Numbered from the stretch's first letter, positions 17,084 through 27,029 are shown. The stretch is DNA of 64,000 nucleotides from CAVPTL01 sp963727235 (GCA_963727235.1 CAVSFZ010000020.1:124001-188000), one strand, 5' to 3'. Made by a program: numbers and translations. Notes: generated by a model from the sequence alone, not told the origin.

Positions 17084-17139
17084 TCGCGAGGGTGGTTGGA
17101 TACGCCAAAGTGGCCCTGAGGCCGCGGCTGCAGCCGATT

Positions 17140-17167
17140 TTGACAGCGGACAGCAGCTGTGTATAAG
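17140..17167 (+). promoter_or_regulatory. Promoter of hydantoinase operon
   Basis: Consensus TTGACA at 17140-17145, a 16-bp spacer, then TATAAG (17162-17167). It is unusually close to consensus for this GC-rich DNA. About 80 nt of untranslated leader precede the GTG at 17250. Confidence 0.7.
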
Positions 17168-17249
17168 ATCGACCAACCCCAACCATTAGATGAGACTAAC
17201 TACCACCTAGTGAGAGGCTGCTTGAGTTGACCATCCCCACCGGCTGCAC

Positions 17250-19337
17250 GTGACAACCGACCGGGAACTTCGCTGTGCGATTGACACCGGTGGGACGTTC
17301 ACCGATCTTGCGGTCGCGGATCCGAGCGGCGACGTTCGGCTGTACAAGCATCCGACCACCATCGAGAATCCCACCGAGGGCATTCTGGGGGTGCTGCAGC
17401 TCGCCGCTGACGCGGAAGACGTCCCCCTCCAGCGCTTCCTCGGGCGAGTCGACGTGCTCCTGCACGGCACGACTCGGTCAACGAATGCGATCCTGACGGG
17501 GACGACCGCCCGCACCGCGCTGATTTGCACCAAGGGCCATCCGGACACCCTCGCGATGCGGGAGGGCGGTCGTCCCGATCCCTTCGACTGGAGCTACGAC
17601 TACCCCGATCCGTACATCCCGCGATCCCTGACGTTTGAGATCCCTGAGCGGATCGGGGCCGAGGGCCAGATTCGACGGCCGCTCGATGAGGACGCGGTCG
17701 TCGAGGTGCTGCGGACGCTCCGCTCGGAAGAGGTGGAGGCGGTCGCGGTATGCCTGCTTTGGTCGATCGCCAACCCAGCCCATGAGGTGCGGGTCGGAGA
17801 GCTGCTCGATCTCCATCTCCCCGACGTTCCCCACACCCTCTCGCACCGGCTGAACCCGGTGTTGCGCGAGTACCGCCGGGCCTCGTCGACAGCGATCGAC
17901 GCATCGCTCAAGCCGTTGATGACCCGCTATCTCGCAGATCTCGGGCGTCGCTTGCGCGCGGCCGGATTTGAAGGCCGGCTGCTGCTTGTCTCGGCCGCCG
18001 GCGGGCTGATCGATGCCCGCGAGATGGCGGCCGCCCCGATTCTCTCGATCAACTCGGGCCCGGCCGCGGCGCCGGTGGCCGCTCGGCATTTCGCACTCCG
18101 TGATCTGCAGGCTGATTCGGTAATCGTTGCCGACACCGGCGGAACGAGCTACGACGTGGCGCTGGTCCGTCGCGGCGAGATCCCGATGACGCGGGAGACG
18201 TGGCTGGGACCGAAGTTCATCGGTCACATCACCGGCTTTCCCGCCGTGGACATCCGCAGCATCGGTGCCGGCGGCGGGAGCATCGCGTCAGTCGACGCGG
18301 GCGGCCTGCTCCACGTCGGCCCGGCCAGCGCCGGTGCCGACCCGGGCCCGGCGGCATACGGCAAGGGCGGGACGTCTCCGACCGTCACCGACGCCGCGAT
18401 CGTGCTCGGCTACGTCGATCCGAGACACTTCCTCGGGGGTGCGATGCCGTTGGATGTGACCGCCTCCGCGGTTTCGATCGAACAGCATGTGGCCGACCCG
18501 CTCGGCGTGACCCGCCACGAAGCGGCGGCGGCGATCGTGGCGTTGGCGACCGAGCAGATGGTGCAGGCGATCGACGTGATCACGGTGGCGCAGGGAGTGG
18601 ATCCGCGAGGCTCCGTGTTGGTCGGCGGTGGTGGCGCCGCCGGGTTGAACGCGGTCTCGATCGCCCGTCGGCTGGGGATCGAACGAGTCATCATTCCCGA
18701 CGCCGGTTCGACCATGAGCGCCTTCGGGGCGCTCCTGCTGGAGATGGCCGCCGAGTTCTCGGCCCCCCCGCTCTTCCTCAAGACCGACGACTTCGACTTC
18801 CCCGCCGCGGAGCGCGCGTTCTCCGAGTTGACCACGCGGTGCGAGCAGTTCGCGCTCGAGGCCGGTGGTGCCACCCAGGCGGCGACGGTCGAGTTCACGG
18901 CTGAGGCCCGCTACGCCAGGCAGGTGTGGGACATCGACGTCCCGCTCGCCGGAAACTCTCTCGATTCTCCAACCGCCGTTGCGGAGTTCGTGGCGGCCTT
19001 CCACGAGCGCCATCAACAGATCTTCGCGGTCAACGATGAGCGGTCGGCGATCCACCTGATCGGGCTTCGGGCCCGTGTCAGCTCCCCAGCGGTGGGCGAT
19101 CAGCCACTCGGGTCGGTGGCGGCGACTGGATCGGATGACTCAGAAGGCCTCCGCGACCTCTACTTCGCCGGCCACGGCGTCGTCGAGGGCAAGGTCGAGC
19201 TGCTCGAGCGGCTCGCGCCGGGAGACGGCCGGATCGACGGGCCGGCGATCATCGAGGCGCCGTTTACGACCGTCGTTCTCGATCCCGGCGCAACCGCCGA
19301 GCGGCTGGCGGGCGGCAACCTCCTGATAACGGTATGA
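17250..19337 (+). CDS. hyuA: Hydantoinase/oxoprolinase family protein, subunit A
   Basis: 695 residues in the Hydant_A_N plus Hydantoinase_A layout. The N-terminal phosphate-binding motif is AIDTGGTFTDL, the second ATPase-fold motif is VADTGGTSYDVALV, and the GAGGGSIA segment is typical of N-methylhydantoinase A / acetone carboxylase beta subunits. These enzymes couple ATP hydrolysis to opening of a lactam or related substrate together with subunit B, encoded 25 nt downstream. Candidates are a 5-oxoproline, hydantoin or similar ring; the true substrate is unknown. Convergent peptide-transport genes follow the operon. Confidence 0.9.
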   Translation: MTTDRELRCAIDTGGTFTDLAVADPSGDVRLYKHPTTIENPTEGILGVLQLAADAEDVPLQRFLGRVDVLLHGTTRSTNAILTGTTARTALICTKGHPDTLAMREGGRPDPFDWSYDYPDPYIPRSLTFEIPERIGAEGQIRRPLDEDAVVEVLRTLRSEEVEAVAVCLLWSIANPAHEVRVGELLDLHLPDVPHTLSHRLNPVLREYRRASSTAIDASLKPLMTRYLADLGRRLRAAGFEGRLLLVSAAGGLIDAREMAAAPILSINSGPAAAPVAARHFALRDLQADSVIVADTGGTSYDVALVRRGEIPMTRETWLGPKFIGHITGFPAVDIRSIGAGGGSIASVDAGGLLHVGPASAGADPGPAAYGKGGTSPTVTDAAIVLGYVDPRHFLGGAMPLDVTASAVSIEQHVADPLGVTRHEAAAAIVALATEQMVQAIDVITVAQGVDPRGSVLVGGGGAAGLNAVSIARRLGIERVIIPDAGSTMSAFGALLLEMAAEFSAPPLFLKTDDFDFPAAERAFSELTTRCEQFALEAGGATQAATVEFTAEARYARQVWDIDVPLAGNSLDSPTAVAEFVAAFHERHQQIFAVNDERSAIHLIGLRARVSSPAVGDQPLGSVAATGSDDSEGLRDLYFAGHGVVEGKVELLERLAPGDGRIDGPAIIEAPFTTVVLDPGATAERLAGGNLLITV

Positions 19338-19362
19338 GCACCGACAGACGAAAGGCTCGGCA

Positions 19363-21264
19363 ATGAGCAGCGAACTCGGCATCCCAACCGACAGCCAGGC
19401 CCCGGGGCGAGACTCTGAGGTCGACCCGCTCACGATGGCGGTGATGACCGCAAGGCTGCAAGGCATCGTCCGCAAGATGAACGACACGCTCTTCCGAACC
19501 GCATGGTCGGCCGCGCTGAACACGGCCAAGGACTGCTCATGCTGTGTCGTCTCGCGGGACGACGAGGTGCTGGTCAGCGCCGAAAGCCTTCCGGTGCACG
19601 TGATGAGCGGGCCGGACATCGCCACGAGGTACCTGCGGCAGTACCACCCCTCCCCGCGCCGGGGCGACGCCTACGCGCATAACTCGCCGTACCACGGCAA
19701 CGGCCACACCGCCGACAACTCGATCCTGATCCCGGTGATCGACGATCAGGGCGTCCACCAGCTGACCGTGGTGGTGAAGGCCCATCTCGCCGACATCGGC
19801 AACTCCGAACCGACCACGCTGTGGGCCACCTGCCGGGACGTGTATCAAGAGGGATCGGTGATCTTCAACTGCACGAAGATCCAGGAGAACTACGAAGACG
19901 TCCAAGACGTGATGCGGATGTGCGAGCTCCGCATCCGGGTGCCGGAGACGTTCTACGGCGACTACCTGGCGATGCTCGGAGCTGCCCGGATCGGTGAGCG
20001 AGAGCTGCTGAGCCTCGCAAGCGAGATCGGTTGGGAGGGGTTCCACCGGTACAGCAAGGCCTGGTTCGACTACAGCGAGCGCCAGATGATCAGCGCGATC
20101 AGCCAGATGCCGGACGGCCACGCCGAGGTGTCCACGATGCTTGATCCGCTCCCTGTCCCCGGCGGCGAAGACGGCGTTCCCGTGGGGGTATCGGTGGATG
20201 TCGACAGTGAACGCGGAACGATCCGTGTCGACCTGCGCGACAATCCAGACTGCCTGCAGGCGGGGATCAACCTCACAGAGGCCACCGCGAGGTCGGCCGC
20301 CTACGTGGGGGTGTTCAACAGCCTGCCCTTCGTCGTCCCCCAGAACGGAGGATCGTTCCGCCGGCTGGAGGTGCTCCTGCGAGAGAACTGCGTCGCCGGC
20401 ATCCCCCGGCATCCCGCCAGCTGCTCGGCGGCTACGTTCGGCATCGCCTGCCGGGTCTCCAACAGTGTTCAGCGCGCCATCGCAAGTCTCGGCGACGGGT
20501 TCGGCATGGCGGACTGCGCCAGCGAGTGCCCCGCGTCGACCGCCGGGATCTCAGGAACCGACCCACGGCGGGGAGGAGGCGGGTTCGTCAATCTCACGCT
20601 GCTCGGCATCACCGGCGGGGCCGCCACCGCCCGCGCTGACGGCTGGCTGACCTCAGGGACGGTCGGCTGCGGCGGCCTCATGATGCGCGACAGCATCGAG
20701 GTGGACGAGCTGATCTATCCCCTGATCATCTGGTGTGATCGCATCGTCGCTGACGGCGGTGGCCCCGGAAGGCACCGCGGCGCGCCCGGCGTCTTTGTCG
20801 AATACGGCCCGGTCGATACCGAGATGGAAGCCCTGTGGTCGTCGGACGGCGAGGTCAACCCCGCCCGCGGCGCGCGCGGAGGCTTCCCCGGCGCGAGCGC
20901 CTGCCAGTTCCTCCGGAGAAGCGACGGGTCACTCGAGCCGCTTCCGGCCTGGGGAGGGGCGAAGCTGGCACACGGGGAGACGGTCGTCTCGTTCTCCAAC
21001 GGCGGTGGTGGATACGGACCGCCGTGGGAGCGCGACCCCGAGCGCGTCCGCAAAGATGTCAGCGAGAGGTGGGTGACGGTCGAAGCCGCCGAAGAGATCT
21101 ACGGCGTTGTTCTGGGCGAGGACGGAGTCGACCACCAGCGCACGGACGCCCTCCGCGCGCAACTTCGCTCGACCGCCGGCGACGCGCCCCTGCGACTGAG
21201 CATCGAATCCGAGGTTGAGCGGCTGATCCACGACGATGTTCGACCGACGGAGTCGGCGCAGTAA
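19363..21264 (+). CDS. hyuB: Hydantoinase/oxoprolinase family protein, subunit B
   Basis: 633 residues matching HyuB throughout. An N-terminal VDPLTMAVMTARLQGIVRKMNDTLFRTAWS opening leads into an extended alpha/beta body with NSPYHGNGHTADNS and a C-terminal SFSNGGGGYGPPWERDPERVRKDV. That ending is typical of the family (GGGGYGDP-type loop). It partners with subunit A. The ATG is 25 nt after hyuA. The 3' end overlaps the first bases of an unrelated remnant. Confidence 0.9.
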   Translation: MSSELGIPTDSQAPGRDSEVDPLTMAVMTARLQGIVRKMNDTLFRTAWSAALNTAKDCSCCVVSRDDEVLVSAESLPVHVMSGPDIATRYLRQYHPSPRRGDAYAHNSPYHGNGHTADNSILIPVIDDQGVHQLTVVVKAHLADIGNSEPTTLWATCRDVYQEGSVIFNCTKIQENYEDVQDVMRMCELRIRVPETFYGDYLAMLGAARIGERELLSLASEIGWEGFHRYSKAWFDYSERQMISAISQMPDGHAEVSTMLDPLPVPGGEDGVPVGVSVDVDSERGTIRVDLRDNPDCLQAGINLTEATARSAAYVGVFNSLPFVVPQNGGSFRRLEVLLRENCVAGIPRHPASCSAATFGIACRVSNSVQRAIASLGDGFGMADCASECPASTAGISGTDPRRGGGGFVNLTLLGITGGAATARADGWLTSGTVGCGGLMMRDSIEVDELIYPLIIWCDRIVADGGGPGRHRGAPGVFVEYGPVDTEMEALWSSDGEVNPARGARGGFPGASACQFLRRSDGSLEPLPAWGGAKLAHGETVVSFSNGGGGYGPPWERDPERVRKDVSERWVTVEAAEEIYGVVLGEDGVDHQRTDALRAQLRSTAGDAPLRLSIESEVERLIHDDVRPTESAQ

Positions 21265-21295
21265 CTCAGGCCCAGGCGATGCATTTGGTCATCGA

Positions 21296-21988
21296 TCGAC
21301 GTACCTGCAGCCCTGCCTGGACACACTGCGGGAGATGCGGATCGTCAACCGCAATGCCCCGATCACCGCGCTCGACGATGAGCGCGGATTCCGCTATGGC
21401 CTTGCCGACGACTTCATGCGCTTCTGGTTTCGGTTCGTCTTCCCGTTCCAGGAGGAACTCAAAACCGGCCTGACGCCGCGCACCCTTTACGACCTCGAGA
21501 TCGCTGACGCGCTGGCCGACCACATCAGCCCCACCTTCGAGGGCCTGTGCCGAAACTGGGTGCGGGGGATGGGGACGGTTACCAAGGTCGGCTCTTGGTG
21601 GGGCAACGCGCTCAACCAGCTACGCCGCGACCACATCCGAGAAACCGAGGAGATCGACGTGGTCGGGCTCAGACGCGGAGCCGTGGCGATCATCGGAGAG
21701 TGCAAATGGACGGCCCGCCAGATGGGCAGCGATGTGCTCGCCGACATCGAGACCTACAAGATCCCCGCCCTGCGCCAAGCCGGCGCGCGCATCGCCAAGG
21801 ACGCGCAGGTCGCGCTCTTCTCCAGATCCGGCTTCGCCCCAGCACTGGTCAAAGCAGCGGCGCAACGCGACGACCTGCTTCTCATCGGGGTGGCCGATCT
21901 CGTCCACGACCTCGGAGTACCCACGGTCTCACCGTTTGAGTCGGCGGTCCCTCAGGTTGGGCGCACGCGCGGATCCAGCAAGGCATAG
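21296..21988 (+). pseudogene. DUF234 C-terminal remnant of an AAA ATPase-nuclease protein
   Basis: The segment STYLQPCLDTLREMRIV, RYGLADDFMRFWFRFVFP, EGLCRNWV and IGECKWT is the C-terminal half of the ATP-binding proteins that end in a DUF234/PD-(D/E)XK-like domain. The nucleic-acid-cleaving-like motif E...GECKW is present. The N-terminal AAA domain with Walker A and B is missing. Upstream in frame lies only the hyuB 3' end, and the frame runs out into the convergent permease gene. It is therefore a 5'-truncated relic, probably left by a rearrangement or lost mobile segment. Confidence 0.75.
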
Positions 21989-22923
21989 GCGATGTCGACC
22001 ATCGCGTTTGCGATCACGATGAAGAAAGCGCCGTACACCACTGTCGCCATGATCACCGGCAGATCGAGCGACCCGAGCGACTGGTAGGTGAGATAGCCCA
22101 CGCCATGCAGCCCGAACACGACCTCGGTGAGCAGCGCGCCGCCGGCGACGAGTGCGCCAAAGTCCAGGCCGAACAGGCTCAGAAAGGTGATCATCGAGTT
22201 GCGCAGCGTGTGGCGGAGCAGCACGCGGTGCTCGCTCAGCCCCTTCGCTCTGGCCGTGCGGATGAAGTCTTCGCTATCGGTTTCGATCAGGTTGGCGCGC
22301 AGCACACGGGCGTACAGGCCGATGTAGGCAATCGACAGCGTGACCCACGGGATCACCATCACCTTGAACCAGCCGAACGGGCTCGACGTGATCGGGATGT
22401 AGCCGAGCGGCGGCACCCACGAGAACAGAAACGTGTCGTGATAGCGGCTCTGCGTGACCAGGTTTGCCACCTCGGCCAGCCAGAACACCGGAATCGAGAT
22501 GCCGATCAGGGCCAGCACCATCAGGAAGGGATCCCAGATCGTGCCGCGTTTCACCGCAGCGAGCAGCCCCATGGCGATCGCCACCCCAAACCAGATCACG
22601 GCGGCGCCGAAGACGAGCGAGATGGTGATGGGAGCTGCGGAGACAATCTCCGGCACCACCAACTCACCCTGGTTGGAGTACGACGCCAGGTCGCGGCTCA
22701 CGAACAGCTTGTCCATCATGATCGCGTAGCGGATCGGCAGCGGTCGGTCGAGATCGAACTGTTTGCGAATCTGGGCGATCGACTCGGGGCTCGGGTTGCG
22801 ACCGGCCAGCGAGCGGGCGGGATCGACCCCGGGCGTGGCGAAGAAGATCAGGAACACGAATACGCTGATCGCAAACAACACCGCGACCATCCCGAGCAGC
22901 CGGCGCACGATGAATGTCAACAT
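21952..22923 (-). CDS. Peptide-type ABC permease (DppB-like)
   Basis: 323 residues. The N-terminal MLTFIVRRLLGMVAVLFAISVFVFLIF helix, a long periplasmic loop and the EAA-like loop RTARAKGLSEHRVLLRHTLRN are typical of DppB/OppB. It lies 4 nt after the DppC-like gene in the same operon. No ATPase gene follows; the 3' end abuts the DUF234 remnant, so the ATPases must come from elsewhere or have been lost. Confidence 0.92.
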   Translation of the reverse strand: MLTFIVRRLLGMVAVLFAISVFVFLIFFATPGVDPARSLAGRNPSPESIAQIRKQFDLDRPLPIRYAIMMDKLFVSRDLASYSNQGELVVPEIVSAAPITISLVFGAAVIWFGVAIAMGLLAAVKRGTIWDPFLMVLALIGISIPVFWLAEVANLVTQSRYHDTFLFSWVPPLGYIPITSSPFGWFKVMVIPWVTLSIAYIGLYARVLRANLIETDSEDFIRTARAKGLSEHRVLLRHTLRNSMITFLSLFGLDFGALVAGGALLTEVVFGLHGVGYLTYQSLGSLDLPVIMATVVYGAFFIVIANAMVDIAYALLDPRVRPT

Positions 22924-22927
22924 GCGC

Positions 22928-23986
22928 CTACTCCCCGCCCACTCGCAGGCTGGATTTGGGATCGAGTGCGTCCCGCACCCCGTCGCCGAACATGTTCAGC
23001 GAGAGCACTGTCAGGATGATCATCAATCCGGGGGCGATCGCAACCCAGGGTCGGGTGTACAGCAGCTGCTGGCCGTCGTCGATGATCGTGCCCCAGCTGG
23101 CATTGGGGGCCTGCACGCCGATGGACAGGAACGACAGCCCCGCCTCGACCAGGATCGTTGTGGCCACCATCAGCGGCAGCAGCACGATCACCACCGGTGC
23201 GACGTTCGGCAGGATCTCGTTGAACACCAGCCTGCGGTTGCTGGCGCCCTGAGCCTCGGCCGCCTGCACGAAGTCCTTCTCTCTCAGGGACAGCACCGTG
23301 CCCCGCACCGGCCGGTAGACGTACGGGATGAAGATGACCGCGATGATCATCGTCGGCAGCCACAGACTGTTGGCGTTGACATGCAGCGGCCCAACCTTGA
23401 GGCCGTTGGGTGCTGTCAGCAGCACGGTCGAGACCGAGATCGCGAACAGCAGCACCGGAAACGCCCACACAACGTCCATCAGCCGAGACAGGACAGAGTC
23501 CGAGAACCCGGCGTAGAAGCCTGCGATCAGCGCCAGCACCGCGGCGATCAGGGAACAGATCACCGCCGATCCGATACCGATGATCAGCGAGTTGCGCCCG
23601 CCGTAGAGGAGCCGCGCCGCCACGTCGCGACCCTGGCTGTCGGCACCGAGGAAGTAGTGATGCACGTCCCACGTCGGGCCGATCGGCGTCTCACCCAGCC
23701 CGAGCACACCCTGCCCCTGCTGCAGCAGCGGAACCTTTTTCCCGTTGACGATGGTGGTGCCGTTGAGGTTGTTGACGAACGGGTCGGTGTGGGCGACGTC
23801 GCGCGCATAGTACGGCGCCGCGAGGCTCGTGAGCACGATCAGGATGAACAGCACGAGGCCGGCCACCCCCACCCGGTTTCGCCGGAAACGACGCCACGCC
23901 AGAGCCCAGGGACTGCGGCCGGCGACCTCGGGATTCAGCTCGTCGGCGTCGACACCGGCTGACGGTTCCCACGCGAACTCAGCCAT
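22928..23986 (-). CDS. Peptide-type ABC permease (DppC-like)
   Basis: 352 residues with an N-terminal hydrophilic segment, a first helix, then a periplasmic insertion containing LGADSQGRDVAARLLYGGRNSL, the hallmark LGTDxxGRD region of DppC/OppC. The ATPase-contact loop is QAAEAQGASNRRLVFNEILPN. It sits downstream of the binding-protein gene behind a strong hairpin and upstream of the DppB-like gene, the reverse of the more common B-C order. Confidence 0.92.
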   Translation of the reverse strand: MAEFAWEPSAGVDADELNPEVAGRSPWALAWRRFRRNRVGVAGLVLFILIVLTSLAAPYYARDVAHTDPFVNNLNGTTIVNGKKVPLLQQGQGVLGLGETPIGPTWDVHHYFLGADSQGRDVAARLLYGGRNSLIIGIGSAVICSLIAAVLALIAGFYAGFSDSVLSRLMDVVWAFPVLLFAISVSTVLLTAPNGLKVGPLHVNANSLWLPTMIIAVIFIPYVYRPVRGTVLSLREKDFVQAAEAQGASNRRLVFNEILPNVAPVVIVLLPLMVATTILVEAGLSFLSIGVQAPNASWGTIIDDGQQLLYTRPWVAIAPGLMIILTVLSLNMFGDGVRDALDPKSSLRVGGE

Positions 23987-24007
23987 GTGATCACCCTACC
24001 ATCGGAA

Positions 24008-24032
24008 GGGGGGCGGTTTTGAACCGCCCCCC
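24008..24032 (-). terminator. GC-rich hairpin between binding-protein and permease genes
   Basis: A perfect 11-bp stem (GGGGGGCGGTT/AACCGCCCCCC) with a 3-nt loop, just after the binding-protein stop. There is no U-run, so it may stabilise the upstream mRNA or terminate partially. Either would yield more binding protein than permease. Confidence 0.7.
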
Positions 24033-24045
24033 AGTCCGACGATCG

Positions 24046-25773
24046 TCACTGCTGCAGCCAGGCCTGGTCGACGAGGCTGTACCACTGCGTGCTCCACTTA
24101 TAGTCCTGCACTCGCTTGGAGACGAAGTTGATCTGCTTGGGGTTGAACAGTTCCACCCACGGTGCGGCGTCGGTCACGTCGTGGTCGACCTGTGCCCACT
24201 GTTTATTGGCGGCTGCCGGGTCGGTGACTCCGGTGGTCGCGGCCTGATCCATCTTGGCCTGGATCCCCTTGTCACAGAACTCGGAGATGTTCGGGCTGGC
24301 ATCGCTGTTCGGCCGGAAGTTGCTGCATCCGAGCAAAACGTTGAGGAAGTCCGACGCCGCCGGGTAGTCCTGGAACCACTGCGAGTACCCGATCTGGATC
24401 TTGTTACTCGAGTTTTGGATGTACGGATACTGCGGGCCGGCCCCGAGGAGCTTGGCGGTCGCCTTGTACCCGATCGCGTTGAGGTCGTTCACAAGCTGCA
24501 GGGTGAGGCTCTTGCCCACCGTGTCGGTCGTGCCGACCACGGAGACGCTCGCCCCAGCCGTTCCGGACTGCTGCACCAGCTGCTTTGCCTTGGCGACGTC
24601 CGGCGCCGTCCACGGCCCCGCTCCGTTGGGGGCGGGGTTCGCGGTGTAGGGGCAGTACTGCTCATAGCCGGGGAAGCCCGGAGGCAGCACCTGACAGCTG
24701 GCGGTCGCCAGTGACGGGCCACCGTAGATCTTCACCATCGCCTGGCGGTCGACACCGTAGTTGACGGCCTGCCGGGCGAGCTTGTTGTTGAAAGGCGGAA
24801 CGCGGACGTTGATCGCCATGTAGTAGTCGGCGGTCAGCTGGTTCACGTGCGCCTGCGACGCGTACTTGGTGTCGATCTCGTTCAGGCGGTCGGCCGGGAT
24901 CCCGTCCTGGTCGAACACCATGTCGGCGTCGCCGTTCTCGACGGCAGTAACCTCGTCCTCGACGCTGAGACCGAACTTCTCGACGATCTGGTCAGGGTTG
25001 CCCTCGGGCTGTGCGTCTGCAGACCACACCTTGAAGTGCGGGTTGCGCACCATCACGGCTTCCTTGTTCGGATCGTACGACTTCCACATGTACGGGCCCG
25101 TTCCCGGGGGCACGTTGTTGCCTGTCAGCTTGAGGCTGGTGTTTCCCGGCACCGCATACGCGAACGGCAGCGCCAGCTTGTACAGGAACTCCGGATCGGG
25201 GGCCACCAGGTGGAAGGTGACCGTTCCAGTGCTGTCGTCGGCGACAACTCCCTGGGAGAGATCACAGGTCTTGGGGTTCTTCGCGCATGCATCTGCACCC
25301 ACCAGGCCGGTGTAGAAGCTGGTCGGCCCGGGGACAGTGAACTGCCGCTTCATCACGGTCACGAAGTCGCTCGCCTTGAGCGGCGTGCCGTCCGAGTAGG
25401 TGATTCCCTTGCGCACCGTGAAGGTGTAGGTCTTGCCGCCGTCGGTGGGCTTGGGGATTGCGGTGGCAAGATCGGGCACGAGCTCATTGCCCTGCGGCCC
25501 GGTTACGCGCTTGAAGGCCACCAGGCCGTCGTGCGTATCGACCAGCAGCTGCCACTCCTGCAGCGTGTAGTTCTGAGCTGGGTCGGCAGTCCCCCAGTTC
25601 GAGTTGGCAAGGATCGTGAACGTCCCGCCCTTGTGGGCGGCGCCGCCGCTCGTACCGGACGATGTGGGAGCCGCGCTGCTGCTGTTGCTGCTGCTGCCGC
25701 CGCAGCCGGCGGCGACTCCCAATCCGACCGCCAACACCACCGCCACCGCGATGCGCTTAATAGGAACCTGCAT
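24046..25773 (-). CDS. Family-5 ABC solute-binding lipoprotein
   Basis: 575 residues. The signal peptide ends in the lipobox VAAGC (cysteine about residue 24), followed by a Ser/Gly/Ala-rich linker. The mature protein has the SBP_bac_5 pattern: VPDLATAIPKPTDGGKTYTFTVRKGITYSDGTPL and later TGPYMWKSYDP. It binds a peptide-like or other oligomeric solute outside the membrane for the DppBC-like permeases downstream. A proline-iminopeptidase-like gene lies 60 nt upstream, which suggests peptides as substrate. Confidence 0.9.
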   Translation of the reverse strand: MQVPIKRIAVAVVLAVGLGVAAGCGGSSSNSSSAAPTSSGTSGGAAHKGGTFTILANSNWGTADPAQNYTLQEWQLLVDTHDGLVAFKRVTGPQGNELVPDLATAIPKPTDGGKTYTFTVRKGITYSDGTPLKASDFVTVMKRQFTVPGPTSFYTGLVGADACAKNPKTCDLSQGVVADDSTGTVTFHLVAPDPEFLYKLALPFAYAVPGNTSLKLTGNNVPPGTGPYMWKSYDPNKEAVMVRNPHFKVWSADAQPEGNPDQIVEKFGLSVEDEVTAVENGDADMVFDQDGIPADRLNEIDTKYASQAHVNQLTADYYMAINVRVPPFNNKLARQAVNYGVDRQAMVKIYGGPSLATASCQVLPPGFPGYEQYCPYTANPAPNGAGPWTAPDVAKAKQLVQQSGTAGASVSVVGTTDTVGKSLTLQLVNDLNAIGYKATAKLLGAGPQYPYIQNSSNKIQIGYSQWFQDYPAASDFLNVLLGCSNFRPNSDASPNISEFCDKGIQAKMDQAATTGVTDPAAANKQWAQVDHDVTDAAPWVELFNPKQINFVSKRVQDYKWSTQWYSLVDQAWLQQ

Positions 25774-25833
25774 GCTCTCTCCTCGATACAGGGATACCCA
25801 GACCTCTGGTTAGACGTCTGGTGACATCGGTTG

Positions 25834-26757
25834 TTAGCCGCTCGTTGCCGAAGATACATCGATACGCTGCTCGACGCCGGAAAGAAAGCTGCTCAGAAGC
25901 TTCCGGTAGTCGTCCGGCTCCTCCACATGCGGCATGTGCGAGCTCTGCTCGAACACCACCCATTCGGCGCCGGGGATGCCTCGGGCCACGGTGCCGGCGA
26001 TCTCGGCTGTGGCCTCGTCGTGACGCCCCGAAGTGACCAGCGTGGGCACTGCGATCTCGCCCAGCCGCGCACGGATGTCCCAGTTCTTGAGCGTCCCGAT
26101 CACGTGGAACTCGCTGGGTCCGTTCATGGTCATGTAGACCTGGTTGGGCATCTGCGCCATCGACCGATGGACATAGTCGGGCCACTCATCGAGGCGGCAC
26201 AGGTGGCGGTGGTAGAACACGTCGCAGGCCGCCTCGTACTCGGGGTCGTCGGTGGTGCCGGCCGCCTCGTGGCGCACGAGCGTCTGCTGCACGTCGGGGG
26301 GCAGCAGGTCACGCAGCCGGTTTGCCTCCGCCACCCACTGGATCATGCTGGCCGGGGAACTGGCAACGATGAGGCTCTCCAGGCCGGCCGGCTTCGTCAG
26401 CGCGTACTCCATCGCCAGCATCCCGCCCCACGACGAACCGAACAGGTGGATGCGGTCGAGGCCGAGTGCACTGCGCACCGTGTTGAGCTCATCGATGAAC
26501 AGCTCGACCGTCCACATCGACGGGTCATCGGGATGGTCGGAGCGCCCGCATCCCAGCTGGTCGTACTGAATCACCCGGCGACCGGTGGCGGCCAGCTCTT
26601 GCAGCGGCTCGAGATAGTCGTGGGCGCCCCCCGGGCCGCCGTGCAGAGTGACCAGCGGGAGCCGGCCGGGCTGCTCGCCCTCGCCCGCCACGACGTACCA
26701 GGTGTTGTGTCCGCGAAACGCGACTGTGCCTTCGTGTCTGGGCAGCGTACGACTCAT
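25834..26757 (-). CDS. Proline iminopeptidase-like alpha/beta hydrolase
   Basis: 307 residues. The oxyanion motif HGGPGG, the YDQLGCGRSD strand-loop, the nucleophile elbow GSSWGG and a C-terminal His in SSHMPHVEEP are those of the S33 proline iminopeptidase group. The aspartate is probably in SGRHDEAT. Members release N-terminal proline or hydrolyse related amides in the cytoplasm. It is the first gene of a minus-strand unit with the peptide ABC importer. TTGGAGG precedes the ATG. Confidence 0.87.
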   Translation of the reverse strand: MSRTLPRHEGTVAFRGHNTWYVVAGEGEQPGRLPLVTLHGGPGGAHDYLEPLQELAATGRRVIQYDQLGCGRSDHPDDPSMWTVELFIDELNTVRSALGLDRIHLFGSSWGGMLAMEYALTKPAGLESLIVASSPASMIQWVAEANRLRDLLPPDVQQTLVRHEAAGTTDDPEYEAACDVFYHRHLCRLDEWPDYVHRSMAQMPNQVYMTMNGPSEFHVIGTLKNWDIRARLGEIAVPTLVTSGRHDEATAEIAGTVARGIPGAEWVVFEQSSHMPHVEEPDDYRKLLSSFLSGVEQRIDVSSATSG

Positions 26758-26999
26758 TCAGAGACCTCCAATGTGACAGCCGGTGTGAGGCGACTGTACC
26801 GGCGCCGGAGGCACCGCGCCCAAATTAAAGGCTCAGCGAGAGGCTGGTGACCGCGTCCCACAAACGCTGCATCAGGAGCGCTGAGCGCGGGATCGGCTGG
26901 CCCGGGGCGAGAGCCGCTTGCGGCTGTTGATATGTGGCTGTGGTGTGCATGGCCCCAGATTGGCCGACCGAGCCGCGCGTGGCAGTGCGGGCGACCTGT

Positions 27000-27029
27000 G
27001 TCTGTGGTGCGGATACCCGCACCACAGAC
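27000..27029 (-). terminator. Terminator hairpin after the DUF2339 gene
   Basis: A 13-bp stem (GTCTGTGGTGCGG/CCGCACCACAGAC) with loop ATAC lies 15 nt beyond the DUF2339 stop. It has no U-run, as is common for intrinsic terminators in high-GC actinobacteria. The rest of the 287-bp gap (26758-27044) shows nothing I can call. Confidence 0.7.

Noticed and set aside
25798..25821. CCAGAC-N12-GTCTGG inverted repeat between the iminopeptidase and binding-protein genes
   Set aside because: Arms of only 6 bp with no promoter nearby; expected by chance in 64 kb.
26825..26950. Possible 41-residue peptide on the minus strand (MHTTATYQQPQ...)
   Set aside because: No ribosome-binding site, no leaderless-type hexamer and no recognisable feature; it lies in the gap downstream of the DUF2339 terminator.
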